DNA of 64,000 nt from Amborella trichopoda (lineage: Eukaryota; Streptophyta; Magnoliopsida; Amborellales; Amborellaceae): NCBI RefSeq assembly GCF_000471905.2, contig NW_006497557.1, forward strand, positions 1,054,416 to 1,118,415, in the 5' to 3' direction. A program made the position numbers and the translations under genes. Of this stretch, positions 47,996 through 59,605 are shown piece after piece. The stretch's first letter is position 1. Each line of letters opens with the position of its first letter. The notes beneath the pieces were generated by a model that was not told the origin of the DNA, searched no databases, and saw only the letters and a list, made by a program, of their open reading frames with translations.

Positions 47996-50085
47996 AATAG
48001 ATAACATGATGGAAAATATTTCAATACAAATTAGGGCAGTACATGGTTTATCCATGAATAATAATTGAGATACACATGGCACACACATGCCTTATGGCAC
48101 CTAAATAACTTACCTAGAAAAAGAAAGGGGAAAAAAAAGAAACAGTGTTACAATAACGAACTGACAACGGTTGCGTAGTGCATGTCATGAAAAGTATGAA
48201 GGGACTGATGTGTCTATGTAGGCATGCTACGGATCACAACCGTCTCGATGGTGAGCCCGGGCCCAAACCCAAAGAGCACGCCCCACTCGAGCCCTTCTCC
48301 GGTCGTGGCGGCCCCTTGTTCTGCAGACCACTTCCGCATCTCGTCCAGCATGAAGAGAACACTTGGGCTTGACATGTTCCCATACTCCTCCAACACATGA
48401 TGTGTGGCCCGAAGCTTCTCAGGCTTCAACTCGAGCTCATTCTCCATCTTGTCCATGACCAGTGGTCCACCGGGGTGTGCGGCATAGAATATAGAATTCC
48501 AATCTGTGATGCCTAGTGGCTCCAGTGCGTGGCTCAAGCAGTCTTTGACGCTCTTAGTGAGCAACATGGGTAGTTCCTTGCTCAGCGTGAAGGTCAGGCC
48601 CACCTCACGGAGGTGGCCTGCTAGCGCATGTGTACTGTCCGGCACGATGCTCTGGCCGGCCCAAGCGAGCTGGTAGAGCGCTCGTTCTGTAGTCAAGGGG
48701 TCGGAACCGATGATCACTGCAGCCGCGCCATCTCCAAAGAGTGCAGGGCCCACGAGGCTCTCTAGATGGGATGCGTGGATCCCCTTAAAGAAAATTGGGA
48801 TCATCTCTGAACAGACTACCAAGACACGAGCATTGCGGTTGTTCTCGGCAAGGCCCTTTGCGATGCGTAAGGCAGTGGCCCCTTAGATAGAGCATGACGC
48901 GGTTGACACAAGGGGAGAGATTGAGGAGGTTCGCAAGGCGTAGGTCAGCACCTGGCATGTCGATGCAACTGGTGGTGCAGAAGACGAGGTGGGTGATGCC
49001 AGACACAGGTTGTCCCCACTCCTTGATGGCACGTGGGGCTGCCTCTTTACCGAGGCGAGGGATCTCCTCAAGCACAAGCTCTTGTCGCGTGTCGAGGGAG
49101 GGGGCCATGTAGGCGCAGAGGCTTGGGTTGGCGCTCAGCCTCTCCTCAGTGAGAAAGAGGTGGCGCTTCTTGATCCCTGACTTGGCGCCTGCTTAAACAA
49201 CCGCACTTGTGTGAATGAAACTTACTTAACTGCAACTAATGTTGTTGGGATGTTATAATTTGAAGGAATTCTTATTAGAGGGTTATTATTTCTACCAATT
49301 TGAAGGGATGCTATTTGTAAAAAAAATGCAACTATTGTTGTTGGGATGTTATAAGTTAAAATTTTCTACTACTATTTGACCATATCTACCAATTTTAACT
49401 TTATAGGGCACCCTACAATTTGTATATACCTTGAAATTTTAGTCTTTGAACCATGTAGACATGCTTCTTTTATGGCTGAAATAATAGATATTGTAACTGC
49501 AAACTAGGTCCTGGTGAACAATTATCATCAAAAAACAAAATATGTTGGCTGATGAGTTAGAGGAGATATGGAATGTAAAGTTTTTCTGATCAGTGGAGGG
49601 GTCATCTACCCATGATGGAATGGAATTCAAGATATGATGTTGTGGCACCAAACACCCTGATCACTTATGCATTGAGTCCATTCCATCCATTGTAAAGATT
49701 TAGTAGTTATTGTATACCTAACTTCGCCATGGACGTGGTTTGTATAGGATGTCAAAGTTAAAACACTCAAAGTAAGGCTCACATCAAAATCTTGATGTGG
49801 TTTAGGTGCTGGTAATCCTCATGATAATCTATTTTTACTCCTAGTTATGAAATCTAAAATTTAAAAAATAGTGTAGATCTACCAGATCTATAAATGCTTA
49901 AAAATCTTGGAAAAATAGATGGTCTAAATAATGTGTTATATGACGTACTATTTTTTAAATATAGAATCATTTTTTTCCTCGTATCCATATATCTCGAGGT
50001 CACGATGATTAATTGTTTGGCTTTTCGACATCAGAACAACCTTTATGAGTGGGTCTTTGATGAACGCCTTATCTGACCTTAAAGA

Positions 50086-52015
50086 TGTTTGGTTCATGTG
50101 GCCTTTGAAGGCCTCATGAGTATTTGTAAAATGAATTGATAAAGTGGAACATGAACTCAGTGGGAGTGTGGTCCCTCGTGGGCCATACTAAACAAACGTT
50201 GTTTGCAGATACCGGACTGTGCTTGGCGATCTAGGATAGTTGATTGGGAAAAACCCATGTTACCTGGGCATAAAGAACAAACCGATGAGGGTTCTAATGA
50301 GTTTGCTCTTGATTAGGTCGGCGAATATGCTCGGATGAGTGAGCCGAGGGACTGTGTGCCCTTGTGTGTGATGGTGGCCAACAGAGACGGGGGCGAAAGC
50401 CTCATCCATGTGCCATCACACGGCATGCATATCGATAAATCGTTCGGGAAAGTCAGAAATCCACCTTTTAGGGTGAAGTGTATGTATGTGCGAGATATAC
50501 CCCTAGGCACCTTAGGAGCTGTGGTAGCATCAGGTCTAGGTGAACTTGACTCGTCCCTAAGGGAGGACCTGAAATCCACAGACTAGGATTGTTCGGCGAC
50601 CCGCTAATGAGCTTCTACTGGGATTGTAGGTCGTGGGAAACTGGGTCGGTCTGATAAAGCACGTGTGGTCTGTATTCCACAGTTGAAGGTGGAATGCCTC
50701 ATGATTGTTGATTCCTAAACCATTAGATCATTTTCCTATCAAATTAATTTAATTGTATTTTTTTTATGATGGAAATTATTTTAAAATTATTATTTAAATT
50801 TTTATGAACCTCTGTATATTTTTTTTTATAATTTTTGAATTTATAAAATTAAAGATATTGATTTTACAATTGTTTAAATATTCAAATATTATTTTAAAAT
50901 CCTTTTATTAATTTTAAATATATAAAAATATCATGGGGGCCCATTGTGCACATGGACCCCCCATATTTTTAGAAGGTGGGGCGCATGAGTGCCTCCCTTG
51001 GGTGGCACGCCCCACCCTTATTCTCTTTCCTATTTTTTGGTGATATGACATGTGGCCATATGGTTGGAAGATATTGACTAAATATTGACTTGATCTATCT
51101 TTGAAAGTTTTTGTGGAAAGATTGAGTAGATTTGTGCTATTTTACGGTATGCACAATATTTTGATTAGATTTAATTTATTTAATTTTTATTGATGAAATA
51201 ATAGTTTAGGAAAGGGGGATAATGGTTCATGCACCTTCCATAATGTTGATTGCCCATCTATGGAATGGATGGCTCAGATTTCTCACCCCACAAGTCATCC
51301 TTGATCGACGATCTATGTTCAATCTCACAAGAAGAGGCAAGCTAAAGAAAACCCTGAAAAACCCTAATCTTATTCAAAGCCTATAAAAATGGATTGTCTC
51401 TACAAAAAAATCTCTACACCTTATCTTTCTATCTCTCTCTCTTAAGAAAGTTTATCTCTCTCATGTTTAATCTCTCTTTCCTACATTGTGAAATAACTTA
51501 AGGGTTTAAGTTATGGAGTTTTTTTCTCCTATCTCTCAAATATGGATTTATGGCTAAGGGTTTAGCAAACAGAGAATCCATCTCTCTCAAACTAGGTTGC
51601 TAAGAGAATTCGCCTAAGGTTTGAGTTTGTGATCAAAGGGATTTATGTTCCATTGGTGTGGCTTGGCCAAAATTTACTTTTTCGATTCGAGATTAAAGCT
51701 AGACCGTTGATCCCGCGCCATCAGATGGTGGTGACTCGGTGTGGGGTGTAATAAGCCCCCCAGTTGAGGTAATATCCGACACTCTTCCTTTTGCTTCTTG
51801 CAATCTTAGTTTTTATTCTCAAGCATAGTGCATAGTTGTTTCAATGACATCAAGTTGTTAAGATCTTGATTTTTTTGTTACGTTAATTTTATTTTGAAAT
51901 TTATCTTATTATAATAGAGACCACATGTAAGTGATCTTTTGCCAAAAGAAAGAGGTGAAGAAAAAAAAGAAAGAAAAAGTATTCCCGGTAAAGGATCATA
52001 TGGGTCTTTCTTTCA
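50086..52015 (+). repeat. 5' LTR (1930 bp)
   Basis: Pairs with 56026-57990. It has a deletion of about 25-30 bp near 50590 relative to its partner. The CTCTATCTCTCTC-rich stretch near 51420-51480 is probably downstream of the transcription start. The 83-codon ORF at 50335-50586 is not conserved at the protein level between the LTRs. Confidence 0.9.
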
Positions 52016-54602
52016 TTAGTATCAAAGTTATTGATACTTGATGTCAATAGTTGTCTTTTCTCTTTATTGAGTTTAGATGAAGCTTGGGAATGAGATATGA
52101 GAAAGCTAATGACCTTTGTAGTCACGAAATATACACACCGTTAATAATTATTAAAATACTACAACACCGAAAATGCACTATACATAATGAGTATTCTAGG
52201 CTATTTTGGAGTAGTGATATGAATAAGATAATGATCATTTTTTCTATTATATACCTCAGTGATATTTTGTGTCTTTAAGAGCAGAATCTACCTGAAAAAT
52301 TTCAGTGGGAGATCCTAAGGGAATTGAGAGTTATGGAATCATTAATGAATGGTGTCAGTTCTGACCCTGCAAAATTTAGGAAGTGTCCATTGAGTTCCAT
52401 GATTTTTTCCACCAATCATATGACTTTATTTCTTTTTGAAATTTTACTATAACTTACAAAATTGAGTCTACTTTCAAACAAAAAACAAAGTGTCATCAAG
52501 AAATTTCTTGTGATTTAAAAGATTTGATCAATTTATTAAAGGGTGCACAAGTGTTGTTTTCTGCAACGAAAACTATTTCCATGGCTTGGAAGTCATAATT
52601 TTATTTCTATACTTAAATAATGTTTTATGGTCTACAATAAATTTTTAAACTTTCATTATGAGTCTATTTTATAATTAAATTTATTTGAAAGAGAAATATC
52701 TATGGGAAGAGAGGAATAAAAATTTGGATTGAAGAGAGGCCATCCTGAATTTTCTACAATTTGGTATATTCTTTATTGAGGCATGAATAACTATATTTAT
52801 CAAGCATACTTAACAAAATCTTATGAGGCTTGTGGATATATATGTTTTATCATTGTGTGTGTCTAATTTCAAATAAAGGTTGTTTTAAATGGAAACTGCA
52901 TGAGAGTTGAGAGAAAAGACACTTTTATTAGATAGTGTTCATCCTGGAATTCTGTAATATGATTTATTTTGTGACGTGAATGTCACTTATTTATTTATCT
53001 GAAGAATTGTTTTATTTGAGATTCAAACTATGATGTTGTGATTTAATTTTGAGTCTAATTTTCAACACTAGAGATTTCAGGAAGAAATTCTTTGAGAATT
53101 AAGAGAAACAACTTTTTATTGAGAGGTGCTCAACTTGATTTTCTGCTTAGAAAATTACATTGTGACCTAAATGTCACTGAAACGAAGACTCACTATATGG
53201 GATGATTTAGGGATGGAACTGAGCATTATTTTATATTTTTGAGTCTATTTCAATACTCGAAAGGATTTGAAGATAAACTTTTTATGAGTTGACGGATATC
53301 ATATTTTTATCATGGGATGCTCATGTTCTATGCTGCAGTAAATTAAAACGTGTGGCATGTTACGGCACATCCTTGAATTCCTAATTATGGGGACCTTTAA
53401 GGCTTATTTTAAAAGGTTTTATATTGTGCCATGAGCATGGTTTATTATAATACAACTTCAGAGAGATGTAATGCAGAGTTACCAAGTTAAGAGACTCTAT
53501 GTGAAGAGTATTCGATTAGGAAATAGCAGAAAGAAGAAGAAATACAATACCAATAAAAGTATATTGGTTTCTTTGAAATGAAGGGATATATAAAGAGACT
53601 TGGTGGTAGCATGGAAACGCTAAAGATCAATGGGAGAATCGAAATTGTGATATTTGAAATAATGAGATAAAGAATATATTTTCTTCATGGTGTAAGATAG
53701 GAGAGTTCAAGTACCGAAGAGATGGACACTTCTTGACATGTGAAACCGATGACCAATAAATTCTCCATTAGTTGCGTGTACTTCCAAGATCACAAAAGCT
53801 TGTCAAACAGGTAAAAACGATGAATCAAGAAAGCCCAAGTACCACTCTACATAGTTTTAAGGTATGAATCTATCCCACACTATATGGTAAGGTCATATCG
53901 GGAAATGTCATATAGGGAAAGATAATTCAATAACTTTGTTTAATTTGCTTTTTGGCTAATTGTTTTATGAATATGTACGGAGTGTATGGACATTAAGTGA
54001 TAAGTGCTAACAAATTTGAAAGTATTGATTTTGAATACTTCGTGTTTTTGTGCCTCCTTGTGCTTGAGTATGAACTACTTAAGGTAGTGATACACATGGA
54101 GATGTAATTTGATCGAGGGTTTTGAGCCCTAAGGATAAAACACGAGAGATGAGTGTGGCTCATTCAAATATGTAAGCACAAAGGGAGTGTTCTGATGGAA
54201 CTTGATCTTAGTGACCATCCTCTTAACAATGTCTATAATATGATGTGTTGCATGTGATGATGATCTCGTGATAAATTCTCTATAATTGTCAAAAAGGAAG
54301 TATTTTGTCAATCCTTTAATAGACAATATTTAGTCGTGCTTTATTTTGGATAAAATTATAAGATTGTATGTATGATTTGTTTTTGTGTCCATGAACTTGA
54401 CTTGGTAGGAAATTAAAGGTGAATGCGGTAAAATGATTTACGAAGGATAAACATGTATTTTATAATTAAATTGGATGATTTGAGAAAAACCTAAGTCCAT
54501 AAATATGGTTTTGATACAACCACATAGTCTTGTAAGGTCCATTAAGTCTTTATGAAAATCATTTTAAACTGTCATACTATTATATAACTATTGCTTGTGA
54601 AT

Positions 54603-54835
54603 NNNNNNNNNNNNNNNNNNNNNNNNNNNNNNNNNNNNNNNNNNNNNNNNNNNNNNNNNNNNNNNNNNNNNNNNNNNNNNNNNNNNNNNNNNNNNNNNNN
54701 NNNNNNNNNNNNNNNNNNNNNNNNNNNNNNNNNNNNNNNNNNNNNNNNNNNNNNNNNNNNNNNNNNNNNNNNNNNNNNNNNNNNNNNNNNNNNNNNNNNN
54801 NNNNNNNNNNNNNNNNNNNNNNNNNNNNNNNNNNN
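54603..54835. other. Assembly gap (233 N)
   Basis: A run of N in the internal region of the copia element. ORFs across it are meaningless. Confidence 1.
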
Positions 54836-55209
54836 AAAATAAAAATAAAATACATATATGCTTTAACCCGTGTTTCTAGTTATTTAGAATCCTCGATTAC
54901 CTAAGACTTTGAACCATAGAGAATGTTGTAGGAATGTCATCATGTTAGGCTTCCTTGACACATGTTGTGTTGATTAGATAATTTGGTTTGTATGAATTTA
55001 CTACCAAGATGTCTAGTGTGGTTGAACCTTTGTGGGTCATGAAGGGTTTTGCATATTGTGAAACCAAAGGTATTGAATTACATATTACATGAGACTTGAT
55101 ATGCTACCTCATGATATATACATAAGAATGTTTAGAATGTATATGTTGTATGTGAAATAATTGAGTGGGAGTTGCTACAGTCCCATGTTTTTTTAGTTGC
55201 TTGGATATT

Positions 55210-55560
55210 CAGATATACCGGTGCAAGCTATCTCATAGATCCAGATGATGCGAAGTCTACATATGGATATGTGTTCATGCTTGAAGGGGGTGTAGTTTCT
55301 TGAAAACCAAAGAAACAGGATGTGACGAAATTGTCCACCATGAAGGCAGAGTACGCGACGTGTTGTTTAGTGAGCGAAGAGGCCGTATGGATTAAAAAAA
55401 TTCTCAATCGACTTGACTTTCACCTCGTGTGTTGTGAAGTAGTAAGAATTTTTTGCGACAACACGGTGACGATATGTGTGTCAAATGAGCCACGATTTCT
55501 AAGAACTCCAAGCATATAAAATCATATTTTTATCACCTGAGGAATGATGTAAGATTGATA
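55210..55560 (+). pseudogene. copia RNase H remnant
   Basis: KSTYGYVFMLEGGVVS precedes a frame at 55322-55519 with KLSTMKAEYATCCLVSEEAV, then WIKKILNRLDF and IFCDNTVTICVSNEP. These are the STxEAEY and CDN blocks of copia RNase H. The TGA and frameshifts near the start show decay. It is the only recognisable coding sequence of the 50086-57990 element. Confidence 0.8.
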
Positions 55561-56025
55561 AAGATCAAGATCTAGATAAATTAAATATTCCAGTGGGAGC
55601 ACCTGCTAGTATTTGACATGCCAAATGGAACAACAGACTATAATGTTGTTCACCCTTTGGAACCCAAATGTTTGGTGCTGGTTGTATGGCTACCAAAGGG
55701 AGCTGCTTATTTGAAGAACTCTTTTGAGCCCAAGAACATACAAGCCCATGCAATGAGGGTACGTGATGGTCTTTTGCGACAACATGTCTATGATTGGCTA
55801 TGCGATATGAAAGGTGAGCTACGACCATTTTTTAGATGAGATCCGAACAACAAAGAGATAAATGTGTTGCCTCTATAAATCCTTTTGTGAAAGGATTGAT
55901 GATGAAAGTCATGATTAATGTATTGATAGAATAAGTAAAAATGCTTGAGAGAGATTGTAATTGGGAGAGAGAGATGTGAATGAGAGAAAGTGAGAATGTA
56001 ATGCATTCAAAGGCCAAGTGGGAGA

Positions 56026-57990
56026 TGTTAGGTTCATGTGACATTTAAAGGCCTTATGAGTGCTTGTAAAATGAAATGCTAGAGTGGAACATGAACTCAG
56101 TGGGAGTATGGTCCCTCGTGGGCCATACTAAGCAAACAATGTTTGTAGATACCGGACTGTGTTTGACGATCTAGGCTAGTCGAGTAAGAAAAACCCATAT
56201 TACTTGGGCATAAAGAACAAATCGAAAAGAGTTCTAATGGGTTAGCTCTTGATGAGGTCGGAGAATATGCCTGGACGAGTGAGCCGAGGGACTGTGTGCC
56301 CTTGTGTGTGATGGTGTCCTACAGAGACGGGAGCTAAAGCCTCATCCATGTGCCATCACACGGCATGCATATCGATAGATCGTTCGAAAAAGTCAGAAAT
56401 CCACCTTTTAGGGTGAAGCGTATGCATGTGCGAGAGATACCCCTATGCACCATAGGAGCTGTGGTCGCATCAGGTCTAGGTGACCTTGACTCGTCTCTAG
56501 GGGAGGACTTGAAATCCATAGATTGGGATTGCGATCCCTTGGCTCATCGGCCGGACTTTGACGACCCGCTAATGAGCCCCTGCTTGGACTATGGGTGATG
56601 GAAAACACTGAATCGGTCTGATAAAGCAAGTGTGATATGTATTCCATAGTTGAAGGTGAAGTGCCACATGATTGTTGATTCCTAAACCATATAGATCATT
56701 TTTTCATCAAATTAATTTAATTGTGTTTTTTTTATGATAGAAATTATTTTAAAATTATTATTTGAATTTTTACGAATCCCTGGATATTTTATTTATAATT
56801 TTTGAATTTATAAAATTAAAGATATTGATTTTACAATTGTTCAAATATTCAAATAATATTCTAAAATCTTTTTATTAATTTTAAATATATAAAAATATCA
56901 TGAGGGCCCATTGTGCACATAGGCCTACCATATTTTTAGAAGGTGGGGCGCATGAGTGCCTCCCTTGGGTGGCACGCCTCACCCTTATTCTCTTTCCTAT
57001 TTTTTGGTGATATGGCATGTGGCCATATGGTTAGAAGATATTGACTAAATATTGACTTAATATATCTTCGAAAGATTTTGTGGAAAGATTGAGTAGATTT
57101 GTGCTATTTTATGGTATGTACAATATTTTGATTAGATTTAATTTATTTAATTTCTATTGATGAGAAAATGATTTAGGAAAGAGGGATAATAGTTCATGCA
57201 TCTTCCATATTATTGATGGCCCGTCTATGGAATGGATGACTCAAATCTCTCACCCCACAAGTCACCCTTGATCGACGGTCTATGTTCAATCTCATAAGAA
57301 GAAGCAAGCCAAAGAAAACTCTAAAAAACCCTAATCTTATTGAAGCCTATTAAAAGGGATTGTCTCTACCATAAAAATCTCTACACCTTATCTTTCTATC
57401 TCTCTCTCTTAAGAAAGTTTATCTCTCTCATGTTTGATCTCTCTCTCCCATATTGTGAAAAAACCTAAGGGTTTAGGTTATGGAGTTATTCTCTCCTATC
57501 TCTCAAATATGGATTTATGGCTAAGGTTTTTAGGGTTTAGCAAAAAAAAATCCATATCTCTCAAACTAGGTTTCTAAGAGAATTCACCTAGGGTTTGAGT
57601 TTGTGATCAAAGAGGTTCATGTTCCGTTGGTGTGGCTTGGCCGAAATTTGCTTTTCTGGTTCGAGTTTGAAGCTAGACCATTGTTCCCGTGCCATTGAAT
57701 GATGGTGACTGGGTGTGGGGTGTAATAAGCCCAGTTGAGGTAATCTCCGACACTCTTCCTTTTGGTTCTTGCAATCTTAGTTTTTATTCTCAAGCATAGT
57801 GCATAATTGTTTTAATGACATCAAGTTGTTAAGATCTTGGTTTTATTGTAATGTTAATTTTATTTTGAAATTTATCTTATTATAATAAAGACCACATGTA
57901 AGTGATCTTTTGCCAAAAGAAAGGAGTGAAGAAAGGAAAAAAAAAAAAAAATGTATTCCTCGGTAAAAGATCACATAGACGTTTCTTTCA
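56026..57990 (+). repeat. 3' LTR (1965 bp)
   Basis: Colinear with the 5' LTR through the CGGCATGCATATCGAT, GTGGGGCGCATGAGTGCCTC and GACACTCTTCCTTTTG blocks. Ends TTTCTTTCA followed by the AAAGA target-site duplication. Confidence 0.9.
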
Positions 57991-58024
57991 AAAGAAACTT
58001 TTTCCTTTTGTAATATTCACCTTT

Positions 58025-58332
58025 AGGATTGTATACTATGAGACTATTTATCTTTTGTAGAAGGAGATCACAATCACGCCTAGCCATTAGATATCAAATT
58101 GAATGGCTTGAGATGTGTCACATAATGCAAAAAAAAAATTTCTTGGAATTTTTGGTATAGTCAATAACACTCTTACAACCACCCGATTTGAAATCTGACA
58201 TACAATAGTGATTATGATATGCTTGTATCAAAAGTAAATGACACAATACTGATTGTGATGTGCTTGTATCAAAAGTAAATGGTTGGTGTATGCTTGTATC
58301 AAAAGTAAATGGTTGTATTTGTGTATTTTTTC
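58025..58332. mobile_element. MITE M relative inside the pseudogene intron (copy B)
   Basis: Starts GGATTGTATACTATGAGACT like the copy-A element at 41963. Near 58200-58315, ATGCTTGTATCAAAAGTAAA is present three times where copy A has it once. Confidence 0.5.
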
Positions 58333-58656
58333 CTTCACGCTTATATGATTGTACTTTGTAAACTTTTGCAAGTTATTCGAAAATTTGAAATGTATCAAAT
58401 CAACATTGAAAAAAAGACAGACACGTACACAGGCGAGAGAACTTGTCTCTAAGGTATGCGTCTTGGAGGTTGGTGCTGTTGAAATAGAAGTCGGGAAAGT
58501 GGGCTTGCTCCACCACATTGACTGGGTTTGCCGTCAGTATGGCTAGCACCGTTGCTGGCCCATCTGCCCTTTGTGCCTTTCGAAGCTCCTCCACACTCAC
58601 CATTCTTTCTTTCTCTCGGTTACTGGTTGCCTTGGTTTTGAGGGTGGCCACGGCAC

Positions 58657-58664
58657 TTTTATAC
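58657..58664 (-). promoter_or_regulatory. TATA box of the PKS pseudogene
   Basis: TATAAAAG on the minus strand, about 54 nt before the ATG at 58603. It fits the canonical TATA sequence better than the intact copy's CTATAAGA. Confidence 0.6.
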
Positions 58665-58846
58665 ACAGGAAGAAGCAACGCTGCTTTGTTTTCTCATATA
58701 TTAACTCTTCACAGCTTTGTTATAGTTATTACATTTCCAAGTTTTTAGCCAACTTTCGAAAGGAATAAAATATAGTTACAAGTTATGGGGGGGGGGGGGG
58801 TTCCAACCTTTTGGTCCAGTTGCATGATTCAAAAAAATAGAAAGGG

Positions 58847-59079
58847 GAAAGTATATGGTGAGATTATTTATCTTTTGTATAAGGTGGTCACAATTAATCT
58901 TGACCATTGGATGTGAAATTGGGTGGCTGCATTTATTTGATTGATCAAGCTCAAAGTTCAAATTTTTTTTTTTTGGAACTTTGTGACACACCCAAGCGAT
59001 CGGATTTCACATCGGATGCTTTTAAGTAAATGTGACCTCCCTATACCAAAGGTAAATGGTCTTGTTGTATACAATCCCG
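58847..59079. mobile_element. Mutator-like MITE M, insertion specific to copy B
   Basis: 233 bp. The flanks TAGAAAGGG (58838-58846) and TACAAAGGG (59080-59088) are a 9-bp TSD with one mismatch. Copy A has the empty site (ATAGAAAAGGTAATTTACAGG near 42680). The ends resemble other MITE M copies (ATTATTTATCTTTTGTAT, TATACAATCCC). The family was therefore active after the duplication. Confidence 0.75.
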
Positions 59080-59250
59080 TACAAAGGGTAATTTAAATGC
59101 AAATAATGGTATTACAGTTTATCCTTCTCTAAAATGGATCGATCTCTCATGAATTGTCAAGTGGACCAAGTAATGCGATTATTCGATTAATAAGTGTTCC
59201 GAACAAAGAATGACGCTCTTTCTTGGCAAGTGGTATGCCCAAAAGGGTCA

Positions 59251-59605
59251 TGTTGACAATTATAGCAGCAAGATATTAAGTTTTTTATCTTGTGGAAAGC
59301 TTCATATCTTATGGATTATAAGATATTGAGTTTCCTATAGTTTAAGTTTCTTATCTTGTGGATTATCCGATATTGAGTTTCCTATAGTTTTCTATATTGA
59401 GTTTCCTGTTTTGTAGGATTACAATTGTAATGAGATTTGTTTCGTAAAAGATAAGAATTGTAACTATATATATCTTTGGTAAATCAGAGTAATCCCTATA
59501 AATGAAAATTTAGTTTACCCTCCGTGGATTTTAGCACCATTGTCGAACCACGTATATCTTGTTGGTTCTTCTTCTCTCTCTTTCGTCTCGATTTCTTTTA
59601 TTACA
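59251..59605 (+). mobile_element. Probable copia solo LTR, specific to copy B
   Basis: Starts TGTTGACAATTATAGC, carries AAGATATTGAGTTTCCTATA repeats, then GAACCACGTATATCTTG and a CT-rich end TTTTATTACA, a common copia LTR layout. It is absent from copy A. I could not confirm a TSD, so the right border is approximate. Confidence 0.5.

Larger units (their letters stand above)
50086..57990 (+). mobile_element. Copia LTR retrotransposon inside the PKS pseudogene intron
   Basis: The 5' LTR is 50086-52015 and the 3' LTR 56026-57990. Both start TGTT(T/A)GGTTCATGTG and end TTTCTTTCA. A perfect 5-bp TSD AAAGA lies at 50081-50085 and 57991-57995. A tRNA-Met-type primer-binding site (TTAGTATCAAAG) follows the 5' LTR, and a polypurine tract (AAGTGGGAGA) precedes the 3' LTR. 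The intact paralogue has the empty site (CTTAAATAAACTTTTT near 41925). The 4-kb interior keeps only a copia RNase H remnant, so it is non-autonomous. The LTRs are unusually long (about 1.93 kb) and differ by roughly 10% in the part I compared. Gap at 54603-54835. Confidence 0.92.
48214..58603 (-). pseudogene. Type III polyketide synthase pseudogene (duplicate of 40075-42471)
   Basis: Exon 1 is 58429-58603 (donor T|GTACGT, ATG at 58603) and exon 2 is 48214-49188 (acceptor GCAG|GC); the intron is about 9.2 kb. Exon 2 is 975 nt against 989 in the intact copy. A 14-nt deletion near 48883 removes the QGCF codons, including the catalytic Cys of CHS position 164. It also shifts the frame, so translation reads [12 protein letters not shown] and stops early. 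Downstream codons remain open and nearly identical to the intact gene (His, Asn and GFGPG motifs all visible in 48214-48822). Exon 1 also differs: AIGTANPP reads AILTANPV. The intron hosts a copia element at 50086-57990. TATA, start, splice sites and stop are otherwise kept, so loss is recent. A truncated transcript may still be made. Confidence 0.92.

Noticed and set aside
50335..50586. 83-codon ORF in the 5' LTR, also present in the 3' LTR
   Set aside because: About ten amino-acid differences in some 50 aligned residues between the LTR copies show no protein-level constraint; LTRs share it only by descent.
48214..58603. A functional second PKS using a long intron
   Set aside because: The 14-nt deletion removes the catalytic Cys and shifts the frame; no nearby splice option restores it.
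58429..58603. Exon 1 at 58.4 kb as an independent third PKS gene
   Set aside because: The intron sequence on both sides of the copia element matches the intact gene's intron and ends at the same AAAGA site, so it is the first exon of the 48.2-kb copy.
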